Translations under genes and position numbers: made by a program
Assembly: GCA_905215505.1 (NCBI GenBank)
Contig: CAJMPU010000003.1
Span: 62,001 to 126,000 of the forward strand
DNA: 64,000 bases
Direction: 5' to 3'
Source of the DNA: an uncultured bacterium
Lineage (GTDB): Bacteria > Actinomycetota > Coriobacteriia > Coriobacteriales > Coriobacteriaceae
The notes under the pieces: model-generated
Databases searched by the model: none
What the model was told of the DNA's origin: nothing
The model's input: only the letters and a program-made list of their open reading frames with translations
Shown: positions 1 through 8,602 of the stretch, piece after piece
How the letters are laid out: each line of letters opens with the position of its first letter
Position numbering within the stretch: the first letter of the stretch is position 1

Positions 1-1
1 T

Positions 2-274
2 TGCCGCCTGCTGATTAAAGATAAGAATAAAAGCCATGAGGTGGACTTTGTGGCTGGGGATGCACTGCTCATGCAGGCTTACGGCCTGATTCAGGTAAGT
101 GTGGATATGACAAGCGAGAAAACGCGCGAGCGCGAAATTGCCGCGCTCGATGCCGCGATGGCCCAGTTTGATCTTGGCGAGTCGGTAATCGTTACCATGG
201 ATGAGCAGGCCGATATTCCATGCAAACACGGCGTGGTACATGCTGTGCCCGCATGGAAGTGGCTCCTTTCCTAA
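2..274 (+). CDS. C-terminal end of a DUF4143-type AAA+ ATPase (cut by window edge)
   Basis: The reading frame is open from the first bases of the window to TAA at 272-274, so this is the tail of a gene that starts upstream. The visible part contains the HEVDFV segment, which matches the nuclease-like EVDF motif of the C-terminal DUF4143 domain found in archaeal/bacterial AAA ATPases. A full-length relative lies at 47752-49113 and has the equivalent GEVDFVIEG segment. The ATPase domain is not in the window. The family's role is poorly known, with links to toxin-antitoxin-like or restriction functions being speculative. Convergent with the next gene. Confidence 0.75.
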   Translation, partial: CRLLIKDKNKSHEVDFVAGDALLMQAYGLIQVSVDMTSEKTREREIAALDAAMAQFDLGESVIVTMDEQADIPCKHGVVHAVPAWKWLLS

Positions 275-318
275 TCGTCTATGGATTTGCGAGGCCAGGA
301 CTCAGGTGTCATGGTCCG

Positions 319-1815
319 CTAGTCCTGGGCCTTGATGCTCGGCAGGAGAATCTGGGCGAGGTAGTCGGTCTCGAGTTTGGTCGCAGCGTCGGCCTTGCCG
401 TCTTTGCCGACCAGTACGTTCTTGATCTGGCTATAGGTGTAGCGGTTGCCGGTCGTGAGCTCGACAAGCTCAATGGCCGAGTCCATAGGGTAGGTCGACA
501 CGGGATTCTGCGTCCGTCCGTTGATGGTCTGGGGCACCACGTACGGATAGACGGGACCGCTGGCGTAGACGGTATAACCGTTGCCTAGGTTGGCCGCACC
601 CAAAACCGTATCGCCCTCATCGGGCGTAAAGCTCTCGCCCTCGCGCACTGCGACGAGCGTCACAATCGGTGTATCGCTGTCGCCGGCAAGATAGATGCAT
701 AGCGTGCTGCCATTTTGCCAAGTCTCGACCTTGCCGTACCACTCGACGGGGATATCGAGCTGGTAGAGGTCGGTTGCCTTGTGGCGGGCGTCGGCATCAC
801 GGGCCGCCTGTGCCTTTTGCGCGCTCACGGCATTGACGGCGGCGTCGCGCCGCGCGGTTGCCGCCTGCTGGAGCACCTTGGCGGTGGCGGCGGAGCTCGC
901 GCCTCCCTCCTCGGCATATTTGGCGGCGGCATCGATCTGGTCGTCAGTCACCGTGTCGGCCGAAGGCACCTTGAGCTTAAAGGCGGCCTGGCTGCTTAGG
1001 TCCTGTCCGTCGCTCTTGATCGTGACCTGCGCCTTGGTGGTCGGGACGGTATAGATGGTGCCGTCGGCCGCGATGGGAGAGGCAGCGATGGAGAGCGTGT
1101 AATCGCCGGGCAGCAGTTTGATGCCGCGGCCGTGCTCGTCAACATAGAGCGTTTCGCTCACGGATGAGCCATCAGCGTCCTGACCGCTCACCTGTACGGG
1201 AATCTTAGAGCTGGTGGAACAGTCGAGGCCCGCGGCATGCACGCCAATCTGCACCGACATCATCGTGTGGGCATTGGCGGCGACAGCGGCAGCCTGCTCT
1301 CGCTGATATCCGTTCCAGGCAGCATAGCCTGCACCACCGGCGACGAGCGCGACGGCCACGACACCGGCGACCATCAGATTGCGGCGCTTGGGCGACATCT
1401 TGCGATGGCGAACCTCGGCCTCGCGTGCCGAGGGGACGGACGGAAGGGGAATATCGCCCATGGCGATGGTCTCGTCCACGGCTGGTGCGGAACCCAGGCC
1501 AGGAAGCTCGCGGGTCAGCGAATCCTCGGCCGGCAAGCTGTCGAGCAAGACGGTTTCCTCGCCCGTGTCGGATTCGAACTGATTGCCGGCCTCGCTTTCG
1601 GTGTCTTCGTGACCTGCCTCATCTTTGGCAGGCTCAACGTCGTCTGCATCCTGATCATCGAGCTGCGCCTCGATTTCCGGCTCATCCTGCACATTAACGC
1701 TCGAATCGTCAAACGTAATCTCGGCCAGCGCGATCTGGTCTAGACTCTCCAGGGCCTCGGCACACGCTTCTGCATCTTGGACCGCATCCTCTTGGCCCAT
1801 CGTCTCATCTTTCAT
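319..1815 (-). CDS. Membrane-anchored hypothetical protein with acidic N-terminus
   Basis: I do not recognise a named family. The protein is 498 residues from the ATG at 1815, chosen because a GGGGGA ribosome-binding site precedes it; the frame extends further upstream to 1869 without a better start. It has a long acidic, probably disordered cytoplasmic region (about 1-140), a basic stretch ending RRN, one membrane span (about 147-167, VAGVVAVALVAGGAGYAAW), then an Ala/Lys-rich helical section and an extracellular domain with several Trp and Tyr. This arrangement resembles anchored substrates of Ser/Thr kinase signalling in actinobacteria, but that is only an inference. It stands alone, convergent with the preceding ATPase fragment. 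Confidence 0.7.
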   Translation of the reverse strand: MKDETMGQEDAVQDAEACAEALESLDQIALAEITFDDSSVNVQDEPEIEAQLDDQDADDVEPAKDEAGHEDTESEAGNQFESDTGEETVLLDSLPAEDSLTRELPGLGSAPAVDETIAMGDIPLPSVPSAREAEVRHRKMSPKRRNLMVAGVVAVALVAGGAGYAAWNGYQREQAAAVAANAHTMMSVQIGVHAAGLDCSTSSKIPVQVSGQDADGSSVSETLYVDEHGRGIKLLPGDYTLSIAASPIAADGTIYTVPTTKAQVTIKSDGQDLSSQAAFKLKVPSADTVTDDQIDAAAKYAEEGGASSAATAKVLQQAATARRDAAVNAVSAQKAQAARDADARHKATDLYQLDIPVEWYGKVETWQNGSTLCIYLAGDSDTPIVTLVAVREGESFTPDEGDTVLGAANLGNGYTVYASGPVYPYVVPQTINGRTQNPVSTYPMDSAIELVELTTGNRYTYSQIKNVLVGKDGKADAATKLETDYLAQILLPSIKAQD

Positions 1816-1944
1816 ATATCCCCCAAGCTCAATATCGGGACAACAATGTACCCAAAAACGGGGCTCCATAGAGCCGCCGCATGATTTGAAATCCGATTTT
1901 ATATATGCGCGTGTTTTTGAATAGATGAATAGAGGCGCAACGAC

Positions 1945-1984
1945 AAAAAGCCCCCGGAAAGCGAGCGAAACGCTTTTCGGGGGC
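1945..1984 (-). terminator. Intrinsic terminator of the DUF5692 gene
   Basis: Inverted repeat GCCCCCGGAAAGCG / CGCTTTTCGGGGGC (one strand mismatch) with a short loop, followed on the minus strand by a run of five T. It lies about 70 bases beyond the stop codon at 2054. Confidence 0.75.
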
Positions 1985-2053
1985 TCTGCGAGACATTGGA
2001 TTGAAAGGCCTGGTGAGCGGGCCTATGCCCAAGTGCCAACAGCGGCCAACATG

Positions 2054-3061
2054 TTACTCGGCGTGCGCGTAATCAACCTTGGCACGGCGAGCGGTGGCCT
2101 TCTCCCAATCGCTGGTGCCCTCAAAGACATCCTGCTTGTAGGGATTGCGGCCGAGCTTCTTGGCGCGGTAGGCGATGTAGATGATCGCGGCGACGTTGGC
2201 GACCAGTGCGGCGATCGAGACCGCGGTAGCGGCGCCGGGGTCGAGCGTGGAGTGGGTCACAAAGATGGACTCCTCCTGGAAGTACGGGAACACCTGGGCA
2301 AACATGCACCAAATGGCCAGCGTAAAGGCGCGGTTCTGGATCCAGCCGCCCTTGTTCCAGATAAAGGCGGCGACGGTGGGCGCCAGCAGCAGCGCAAAGC
2401 CGCAGAACCAGGAGTGGGTGGGCAGGCAGTTGTAGGTGTAGCAGAAGTTCCAGATGTCGTAGGCGATGATGTAGACCCAGGTCATGTCGGGCCACAGCAT
2501 GTCGGTCTTGTCCTCGGAGGCGTAGACGCTCCACCAACCGGTCATGCAGAAGATGTTGATGATACCGGCGATGCCGTTGAACACGTTGTTCCAGCCGGCC
2601 AACTGCGTAGCACCTTCGGAGGTGACCCAGGTGGACTCGCCCAGGACAAAGAAGTGATAGGCGCTCTCGAAGTCGGACACGACGGCGATCATGATGTTGA
2701 TGGCGACGATCACAAACGGCCACGCGCGGAACCAGTGCGCCTTGCCGATCTTGCCCCACTGATACTTAATGGCGATGAAGCCCCAGCAACCGGCCAGCGC
2801 CGCGTAGACCTTGGCGTAGTGGAACCAGCTGTTCTGGTACACATGGGTGGGGTTGGTGAGCGCCCACTCGGCACCCTGCGAAACGCCGACGGCGATGGCG
2901 ACGCAGTAGATGGTCATGGCCAGCGGAGCCACGCCAAAGATGATGGCCGCGCCGAGCTTGGTGCGGCGGCCGACCTCGTTGAGCACGATCAGGCCGATAA
3001 AGACCATGGCCCAGCCGGCCCAGTGGATAAGGGTATCGCTACCCCAAACATCGAACAGCAT
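2054..3061 (-). CDS. DUF5692 family multi-spanning membrane protein
   Basis: A 335-residue integral membrane protein with roughly nine hydrophobic spans, rich in Trp and aromatic residues (for example GWAMVFIGLIVLNEVGRRT near the N-terminus). It resembles the DUF5692 family, known from Coriobacteriia and Clostridia, with no assigned function. The start at 3061 is supported by AAAGGAG at good spacing. It lies 63 bases downstream of a TetR-type repressor gene on the same strand and probably shares its transcript, so it may be the exported-substrate or transport component that the repressor controls. The C-terminus is short and charged (KATARRAKVDYAHAE). A transport role is inference from topology and context only. 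Confidence 0.8.
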   Translation of the reverse strand: MLFDVWGSDTLIHWAGWAMVFIGLIVLNEVGRRTKLGAAIIFGVAPLAMTIYCVAIAVGVSQGAEWALTNPTHVYQNSWFHYAKVYAALAGCWGFIAIKYQWGKIGKAHWFRAWPFVIVAINIMIAVVSDFESAYHFFVLGESTWVTSEGATQLAGWNNVFNGIAGIINIFCMTGWWSVYASEDKTDMLWPDMTWVYIIAYDIWNFCYTYNCLPTHSWFCGFALLLAPTVAAFIWNKGGWIQNRAFTLAIWCMFAQVFPYFQEESIFVTHSTLDPGAATAVSIAALVANVAAIIYIAYRAKKLGRNPYKQDVFEGTSDWEKATARRAKVDYAHAE

Positions 3062-3124
3062 GCTGCTCTCCTTTCACAAGCCCGCGGCCCCTCTTCCGAT
3101 CGCGGGCAGTTTGACCAAATGTCG

Positions 3125-3787
3125 TCAGTTCTGGGGCTTGCGCTCCGGATACTTGGCGGTATAGCCCTCGATGTGGAGTGTCGAGGCGATGATTTCCTTG
3201 ACCGTCTCGTCGGGCACATCGGGGTGCGTGCGGATATACATCAACAACCCCATGATGAGGGTGTAGAACGTCTCGTAGACATGGTCGATGCGCAGCTCAT
3301 GATGGGCGACAAAATCCACCACGGTGGTGTCGCAGATGTACTGAGCCACGCGCTGAACCACGTTGTGCAAAAAGCCGCCGTAGAGCGCGCCACTGCTTGA
3401 GGTGAGCGTACTCGGCAGTTCGTGGCCGCTGGCGACCAGACGCTTAAAGAGCGGGGCGACGGTGTCGAGCGCGCCCTCGATATCGCCGACGGTGCGGCCG
3501 GCGTTCCACTGCTCGAGCTCGGAGATAAAGCCGTCGATCGCCTCGTCCATAACAGCGGTGACGGCGGCGTCCATATCGGCAAAGTAGTGGTAGAACAATG
3601 AACGCGTGCAGCCGGCTCGCTTGGTCACGGCCGATACCGATAGGTGGGACACGCCCAGCTCGGAGCTTACGGTGCGCACGGCATCGAGGATCTCGCGACG
3701 GCGTTCGTCGCCCGTCAGGCGCTTTGCCGCACTATCGGATGCGGGGACGGCATCGACCACAGAGGTATCTGCTGTTTTGCCGCTCAT
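3125..3787 (-). CDS. TetR/AcrR family transcriptional regulator
   Basis: A 220-residue protein whose N-terminal third carries a TetR helix-turn-helix: RRREILDAVRTVSSELG, then LSVSAVTKRAGCTRSLFYHYF at about residues 50-70, the recognition helix region. The rest is a helical ligand-binding domain with little family-specific sequence. The gene is divergent from the Fe-S flavoprotein at 3977, and two perfect palindromes lie between them. It is followed on the same strand by DUF5692. The simplest reading is an autoregulated repressor controlling both directions. The effector is unknown. Confidence 0.9.
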   Translation of the reverse strand: MSGKTADTSVVDAVPASDSAAKRLTGDERRREILDAVRTVSSELGVSHLSVSAVTKRAGCTRSLFYHYFADMDAAVTAVMDEAIDGFISELEQWNAGRTVGDIEGALDTVAPLFKRLVASGHELPSTLTSSSGALYGGFLHNVVQRVAQYICDTTVVDFVAHHELRIDHVYETFYTLIMGLLMYIRTHPDVPDETVKEIIASTLHIEGYTAKYPERKPQN

Positions 3788-3845
3788 GTTTTGCCGCCTT
3801 CCATCCTCTTTTGCCTGACCGTTCGCCTAACAGTCTTGAATATTG

Positions 3846-3883
3846 TTGACGGTTCGTCAATACTATTTTTGACACAATGTCAA
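3846..3883. promoter_or_regulatory. Paired palindromic operators in the TetR/flavoprotein intergenic region
   Basis: Two perfect inverted repeats share half-sites: TTGACG-GTT-CGTCAA at 3846-3860 and TTGACA-CAA-TGTCAA at 3869-3883. Their centres are 23 bases apart, close to two helical turns. They lie between the divergent TetR gene and the flavoprotein gene, which is where TetR-family operators normally sit. The TTGAC cores could also supply -35 elements, so binding would block transcription. Assignment to this TetR protein is inference. Confidence 0.65.
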
Positions 3884-3976
3884 CTAATGGCGGGTGAACG
3901 GCATGGGGGCATGTCCGGCCTGCAAAAAAGAGGGGCGCCGCGGCCTCGCCGGGCTGCGGCAAGAGAAGGGACAACC

Positions 3977-6754
3977 ATGATTCTCAACGGACCGGGAATT
4001 AGCTACACCGAGCCTGACATCGGTTCGGAGTTCGTGCCGCCGCTGCCGGAGCATCCGCGCGAGGCCATCGTCAAGCTGTGCGAGCACTGCACCAACCGTC
4101 TGCTGCATCGCGACGAGCTGCTGGGCTACGAGTACTGGTCGTTTGCCGAGGCTGCAACCGACGAGCAGGCCGAGGTACTCTGCAAGATGAAGATGCGCCG
4201 TCCCTATACGCTGCCCGAGATGGTCAAGCTCACCGGCATGCCCGAGGCCGATATCGAGAAGATGCTCGACGACATGAGCTACACGGGTCTGCTCGAGTAC
4301 AACTGGGAAAACCCCGAGCGCGCCAAGCAGTGGGTACTGCCCATGCTGGTGCCGGGTTCCGCCGAGTTCCTCAACATGCGCGTGAGCCAGCTCGAGGAGC
4401 ATCCGGTCTATGCCAAGTTCTTTGAGCAGGCGTCCAAGGGGCCGCTGTCCCGCGCCACGCCGATGGTGCCGCCCGGAGGCGCCGGTATCGGCATGCACGT
4501 CATTCCGGTCGAGAAGGCCATCGACGCCGCAAGCACCTCGGTGCCTATTGAGCATATCGAGCATTGGCTCGACAAATACGAGGGTAAGTATGCCGCTAGC
4601 ACCTGCAGCTGCCGCGCGAGCCGTCGCGTGATGGGTGAGGGCTGCGCCGACGACCCGGCCGATTGGTGCATCGCCGTGGGCGATATGGCCGACTACGTGG
4701 TCGAGACCGATCGTGGCCATTACGTGACCCGCGACGAGGTTTACGACATCTTGCGCCAGGCCGAGGACAACGGCTTTGTGCACCAGATCACCAACATTGA
4801 CGGTGAGAACAAAATCTTCGCCATCTGCAACTGCAACGTCAACGTGTGCTACGCCCTGCGCACCTCGCAGCTGTTCAACACGCCCAACCTGTCGCGCTCG
4901 GCCTATGTCGCCAAGGTCGAGAAGGACAAGTGCGTGGCCTGCGGTCGCTGCGTTGAGGTGTGCCCGGCCGGCGCCGCCAAGCTGGGCCAGAAGCTCTGCA
5001 GCAAAAAGTCCGGCGGACAGGTGCCCGAGTATCCGCGCCAGGAGCTGCCCGATGCCACCAAGTGGGACCACACCAAGTGGTCGCCCAACTACCGCAACGA
5101 CAACCGCATCGAGACGCATGAGTCCGGCACCGCTCCCTGCAAGACGGCCTGCCCCGCGCACGTTGCCGTTCAGGGCTATTTGAAGCTCGCGGCTCAGGGT
5201 CGCTATGACGAGGCCCTAGCACTCATTAAGCGCGAGAACCCGCTGCCCGCTATCTGCGGCCGTGTGTGCAACCGCCGCTGCGAGGACGCCTGCACCCGTG
5301 GTCGCGTGGACGAGGCCGTGGCCATCGACGAGGTCAAGAAGTTTATCGCCCAGCGCGATCTGGACGCCGCGACCCGCTATGTCCCACCTGTGGTGACCCC
5401 GACGCGTGCTGGCGGCTTCGATCAGAAGATCGCCATCATCGGTGCCGGCCCGGCCGGTCTGTCCTGCGCTTTCTACCTGGCCGAGAAGGGCTACAAGCCC
5501 GTCGTGTTCGAGAAAAACGAGCGCCCGGGCGGCATGCTCACCTATGGCATTCCCAGCTTTAAGCTGCAGAAAGACGTTATCGAGGCCGAGGTCGAGGTTA
5601 TTCGCCTGATGGGTGCCGAGTTCCGCTATGGCGTGGAAGTCGGTCGCGACGTGACGCTCGACGAGCTGCGCGCGCAGGGCTTTAAGGCCTTCTACGTTGC
5701 CATTGGCTGCCAGGGCGGCCGCCTTGCCGGCATTCCGGGCGAGGATGCCGAGGACGTGACCGTGGCCGTCGACTTCCTTCGCGAGGTTAACAGCGGCAAG
5801 ATCGACGCGCTGCCCGGCCGCACCATTGTGGTGGGCGGCGGCAACGTTGCTATCGATGTCGCGCGCAACGCCTGCCGTTTGGGTTCCGAGCACGTTGAGA
5901 TGTTCTGCCTGGAGAGTGAGGCCCAGATGCCCGCCAGCGAGGAGGAGCGTCGCGAGGCCACCGAGGACGGCGCGCACATCAGCTGCGGTTGGGGCCCCAA
6001 GGAGGTTCACCTGGACGAGGCCGGTCATGTGCGCGGCATCACCTTCAAGCGCTGCACGCGTGTCTTTGACGACGAGGGCCGTTTTGGGCCCGAGTACGAC
6101 GAGAACGACCTGCGCCGTGTCGATGCCGACCGTGTCGTCATGTCGATTGGCCAGTCCATTGTGTGGGGCGACCTGCTGGCTGGCTCCAAGGTGGAGCTTG
6201 GCCGCGGTCAGGGTGCCCTTGCCGATCCTCAGACCTACCAGACCGCCGAGCCAGACATCTTTGTGGGCGGCGACGTCTACACCGGTCCGAGTTTTGCCAT
6301 CGATGCCATCGCCGCCGGTCACGAGGCCGCCGTGTCCATCCACCGCTTTGTGAAGCCGGGCTCCACGCTCACGATCGGCCGCAACCAGCGCCGCTACACC
6401 GCGCTCGACCGCGACGACGTCGTGATCGAGAGCTACGACAACGCGAGCCGCGAGGTTGCCCATGTGGACCGCGAGCGCGAGAAGGCCGCGCCGTTTAGCG
6501 AGTACGTCGAGACCTTTACCGAGGAGCAGGTGCGCGCCGAGACCGCCCGCTGCCTTGGCTGCGGCGCCTCGATCGTCGACCCCAACAAGTGCATCGGCTG
6601 CGGCTTGTGCACCACCAAGTGCGCGTTCGATGCCATCCATCTGGATCGCGACCGCCCCGAGTGCTCAACGATGGTCAAATACGAGCAAAAGCTCCCCAGC
6701 CTGGGCAAGTACGCACTCAAGCGTGCCATCAAGATCAAATTTGGTCGCAAGTAA
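3977..6754 (+). CDS. Multidomain Fe-S flavoprotein, GltD-like NAD(P)H oxidoreductase
   Basis: A 925-residue cytoplasmic protein from ATG 3977, chosen for the GAGAAGGGA ribosome-binding site although the frame is open further upstream. Domains in order: an N-terminal region with a Cys-rich STCSCRASRR segment and CNCNVNVC (about 200-300); a 4Fe-4S motif CVACGRCVEVCP near 318; a Fer4_20/dihydropyrimidine dehydrogenase-like helical domain starting CKTACPAHVA near 387; an FAD-binding GAGPAGL near 489; an NAD(P)H-binding VVGGGNVAID near 617; and a C-terminal CIGCGLCTTKC near 872. The central and C-terminal parts match the glutamate synthase beta-chain family, which passes electrons from NAD(P)H through FAD to Fe-S clusters. 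No GltA partner is adjacent, so it is not simply glutamate synthase. The physiological acceptor is unknown. A HypA-like gene follows. Confidence 0.85.
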   Translation: MILNGPGISYTEPDIGSEFVPPLPEHPREAIVKLCEHCTNRLLHRDELLGYEYWSFAEAATDEQAEVLCKMKMRRPYTLPEMVKLTGMPEADIEKMLDDMSYTGLLEYNWENPERAKQWVLPMLVPGSAEFLNMRVSQLEEHPVYAKFFEQASKGPLSRATPMVPPGGAGIGMHVIPVEKAIDAASTSVPIEHIEHWLDKYEGKYAASTCSCRASRRVMGEGCADDPADWCIAVGDMADYVVETDRGHYVTRDEVYDILRQAEDNGFVHQITNIDGENKIFAICNCNVNVCYALRTSQLFNTPNLSRSAYVAKVEKDKCVACGRCVEVCPAGAAKLGQKLCSKKSGGQVPEYPRQELPDATKWDHTKWSPNYRNDNRIETHESGTAPCKTACPAHVAVQGYLKLAAQGRYDEALALIKRENPLPAICGRVCNRRCEDACTRGRVDEAVAIDEVKKFIAQRDLDAATRYVPPVVTPTRAGGFDQKIAIIGAGPAGLSCAFYLAEKGYKPVVFEKNERPGGMLTYGIPSFKLQKDVIEAEVEVIRLMGAEFRYGVEVGRDVTLDELRAQGFKAFYVAIGCQGGRLAGIPGEDAEDVTVAVDFLREVNSGKIDALPGRTIVVGGGNVAIDVARNACRLGSEHVEMFCLESEAQMPASEEERREATEDGAHISCGWGPKEVHLDEAGHVRGITFKRCTRVFDDEGRFGPEYDENDLRRVDADRVVMSIGQSIVWGDLLAGSKVELGRGQGALADPQTYQTAEPDIFVGGDVYTGPSFAIDAIAAGHEAAVSIHRFVKPGSTLTIGRNQRRYTALDRDDVVIESYDNASREVAHVDREREKAAPFSEYVETFTEEQVRAETARCLGCGASIVDPNKCIGCGLCTTKCAFDAIHLDRDRPECSTMVKYEQKLPSLGKYALKRAIKIKFGRK

Positions 6755-6788
6755 GTAGTCATAACGGGAACGGCGGAAGGAATTAAAA

Positions 6789-7217
6789 GTGCACGAGCTC
6801 GGAATCGTGTATCACATCATTCGCGATGTCGAGAATGTGGCTCGCGCCAACGGCGTAAGTCGCGTTTCGAGCGTGACGTTGCTGTTGGGCGAGGTCTCGG
6901 GCGTCGTTCCCGACTTGCTGCTCGACGCTTGGCGCTGGGCAGCGGATAAAAAGCCTATCACCGAGGGCTCGGAGCTTATCGTGGAGCCCGTTGAGGCCGT
7001 GACACATTGCGAGGCGTGCGGCCGCGACTACGCGACGGTCGAGCACGGCAAGACCTGTCCCCATTGCGGTAGCGGCGAGACTTATCTGCTGCAGGGCCAG
7101 GATGTCATGATCAAGCAGATCGAGACCCCCGACGAGGACCCGGCAGACGCTACCCCCGACGGCCCTTCTGACGCCCCCGACGCCGTCGACGCCGCTAACC
7201 CTCTCCACATCGTCTAG
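6789..7217 (+). CDS. hypA: HypA-like nickel metallochaperone
   Basis: A 142-residue protein starting at GTG 6789 with a GGAAGGA site upstream. It begins M-H-E, the N-terminal Ni-binding motif of HypA/HybF, and carries the zinc motif C74-x2-C77 ... C90-x2-C93 (CEACG and CPHCG). HypA delivers nickel during [NiFe]-hydrogenase (or urease) maturation. The C-terminus has an extra acidic, Asp/Pro-rich tail of about 25 residues beyond the usual length of about 115. It sits 34 bases after the Fe-S flavoprotein and is probably co-transcribed. No other hyp or hydrogenase gene is in the window, so its client enzyme is elsewhere or different. Confidence 0.85.
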   Translation: MHELGIVYHIIRDVENVARANGVSRVSSVTLLLGEVSGVVPDLLLDAWRWAADKKPITEGSELIVEPVEAVTHCEACGRDYATVEHGKTCPHCGSGETYLLQGQDVMIKQIETPDEDPADATPDGPSDAPDAVDAANPLHIV

Positions 7218-7221
7218 CCCC

Positions 7222-7277
7222 TAGTCGTTGGGGACGTTCTTGTTTGACTAGTCGTTTAAGAACGTCCCCAACGACTA
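7222..7277. repeat. REP-like palindrome, 20-bp perfect arms
   Basis: Arms at 7222-7241 and 7258-7277 (TAGTCGTTGGGGACGTTCTT and its exact complement) enclose a 16-base loop holding GACTAGTC. It begins just after the hypA stop. A nearly identical copy in inverse orientation lies near 50910-50959, where an IS110 element interrupts it. No T-run follows, so it is not a classical terminator. Confidence 0.85.
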
Positions 7278-7594
7278 CTTGCGCTAGAGCATAAGTTATA
7301 CAATTAGTCAAGTTATGTCTGTTTAAACAAAATAGCGGCACGCAGGCGCATTGGGATTAACCTAAAAGCGGCGTTAATGAACAGAGTGTCTGTATATATC
7401 TGTGAAAGTAATTGGGAAATCACGTTTTAGTAGACAATGAGCTGTAAATCAGCAACGTAATCAATTTGTAACAAACTTAGACGTTTAAACAAATAATGCA
7501 ACCGTTTGCGAATTTAGCTATAAATCCACAAGGCGAACTGGTATACTCCTTTATTGTCGTGTAGGAAATACGTAGACAAAAAGGAGGTTATGTG
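7278..7594 (+). promoter_or_regulatory. AT-rich promoter region of the mannose PTS operon
   Basis: This stretch has no gene. It is clearly richer in A+T than its surroundings. Two GTTTAAAC palindromes followed by similar sequence (GTTTAAACAAAATA at 7321 and GTTTAAACAAATAA at 7483) lie 162 bases apart and are candidate operators, possibly bound together by looping. A plausible -10 hexamer TATACT lies at 7542-7547 without a clear -35. AAGGAGG at 7581-7587 is the ribosome-binding site of the first PTS gene. Confidence 0.5.
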
Positions 7595-8584
7595 ATGGTA
7601 AGTATTGTTCTTGCTAGCCATGGTGACTTGGCGGCTGGAATCAAGCAGACGGGCTCGATGGTCTTTGGCGATCAGCCGTCTGTTGCCGTGGTCTCGCTCG
7701 AGCCGAGCATGGGCCCCGACGACTTCCGTGCCAAGGTCGAGGAAGCAATCGCTTCCTTCGAGGACCAGGAGCAGGTGCTCTTCCTCGTTGATCTGTGGGG
7801 CGGCACGCCGTTCAACCAGATCAGCGGGCTCATCGAGGGCCACGATTCCTGGGCTATCGTCACCGGTGTCAACCTGCCTATGCTCATCGAGGCATATTCG
7901 CAGCGCTTTGACGCAAAGAACACTGCACATGCGATCGCAAAACATCTCGTGACTGAGGCTAAGGCTGGCGTGCGCGTCAAGCCCGAGTCTCTGGAGCCCG
8001 AGGAGAAGAAGCCGGCTGCGGCCGCCGCTGCTCCTGCGGGTGCCATTCCTCCGGGAACGGTGATCGGCGACGGGCACATCAAGATCGCCCACGTCCGTAT
8101 CGACACGCGCCTGCTGCATGGTCAGGTGGCCACCACGTGGACCAAGCAGATCAACCCCAACCGCATCATCGTGGTCTCCGACGGCGTTGCTCACGACGAG
8201 CTCCGCAAGACCATGATCGAGCAGGCTGCCCCTCCGGGAGTCCACGCCAACGTCGTGCCTATCAAGAAGATGGCCGAGGTCGTCAAGGACACGCGCTTTG
8301 GCGACACCAAGGCGATGCTGCTGTTCGAGAACCCGCAGGATCTGCTCAGGGCCATCGAGGCCGGCGTCGACATCAAGGAAGCCAACATCGGTTCCATGGC
8401 CCACTCCAAGGGCAAGGTCGTCGTCACCAACGCCGTCGCCATGGGCGATGACGACGTCAAGACCCTCGAGGCTCTCAAGGCCAAGGGCGTCAAGTTCGAG
8501 GTCCGCAAGGTTCCTTCGGATTCCTCCGAGGATCTCGACGCCATGTTGAAGAAAGCTAAGGCCGAACTGGCCGCTCAAGCATAG
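7595..8584 (+). CDS. manX: PTS mannose-family EIIAB subunit
   Basis: A 329-residue fused phosphocarrier of the mannose/fructose/sorbose PTS family. The EIIA domain (about 1-125) has the phosphorylated His in LASHGDLAAG (H9), an Ala/Pro-rich linker covers about 138-155, and the EIIB domain (about 160-329) has its His in TRLLHGQV (H175). The phosphate passes from HPr to EIIA, EIIB and then the sugar as it crosses EIIC/EIID. ATG 7595 is preferred over GTG 7592 because it gives seven bases to the AAGGAGG site. First gene of the operon with EIIC and EIID. The sugar is not determined by sequence alone; mannose, glucose or another hexose are possible. Confidence 0.92.
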   Translation: MVSIVLASHGDLAAGIKQTGSMVFGDQPSVAVVSLEPSMGPDDFRAKVEEAIASFEDQEQVLFLVDLWGGTPFNQISGLIEGHDSWAIVTGVNLPMLIEAYSQRFDAKNTAHAIAKHLVTEAKAGVRVKPESLEPEEKKPAAAAAAPAGAIPPGTVIGDGHIKIAHVRIDTRLLHGQVATTWTKQINPNRIIVVSDGVAHDELRKTMIEQAAPPGVHANVVPIKKMAEVVKDTRFGDTKAMLLFENPQDLLRAIEAGVDIKEANIGSMAHSKGKVVVTNAVAMGDDDVKTLEALKAKGVKFEVRKVPSDSSEDLDAMLKKAKAELAAQA

Positions 8585-8602
8585 TAAAGGAGGGTCCGAT
8601 AC

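Noticed and set aside
1925..3400. 491-codon plus-strand frame over DUF5692 and TetR genes
   Set aside because: Antisense to two genes with clear families and ribosome-binding sites.
5216..6640. 474-codon antisense frame in the flavoprotein
   Set aside because: No recognisable domain; the plus strand codes an unmistakable Fe-S flavoprotein.
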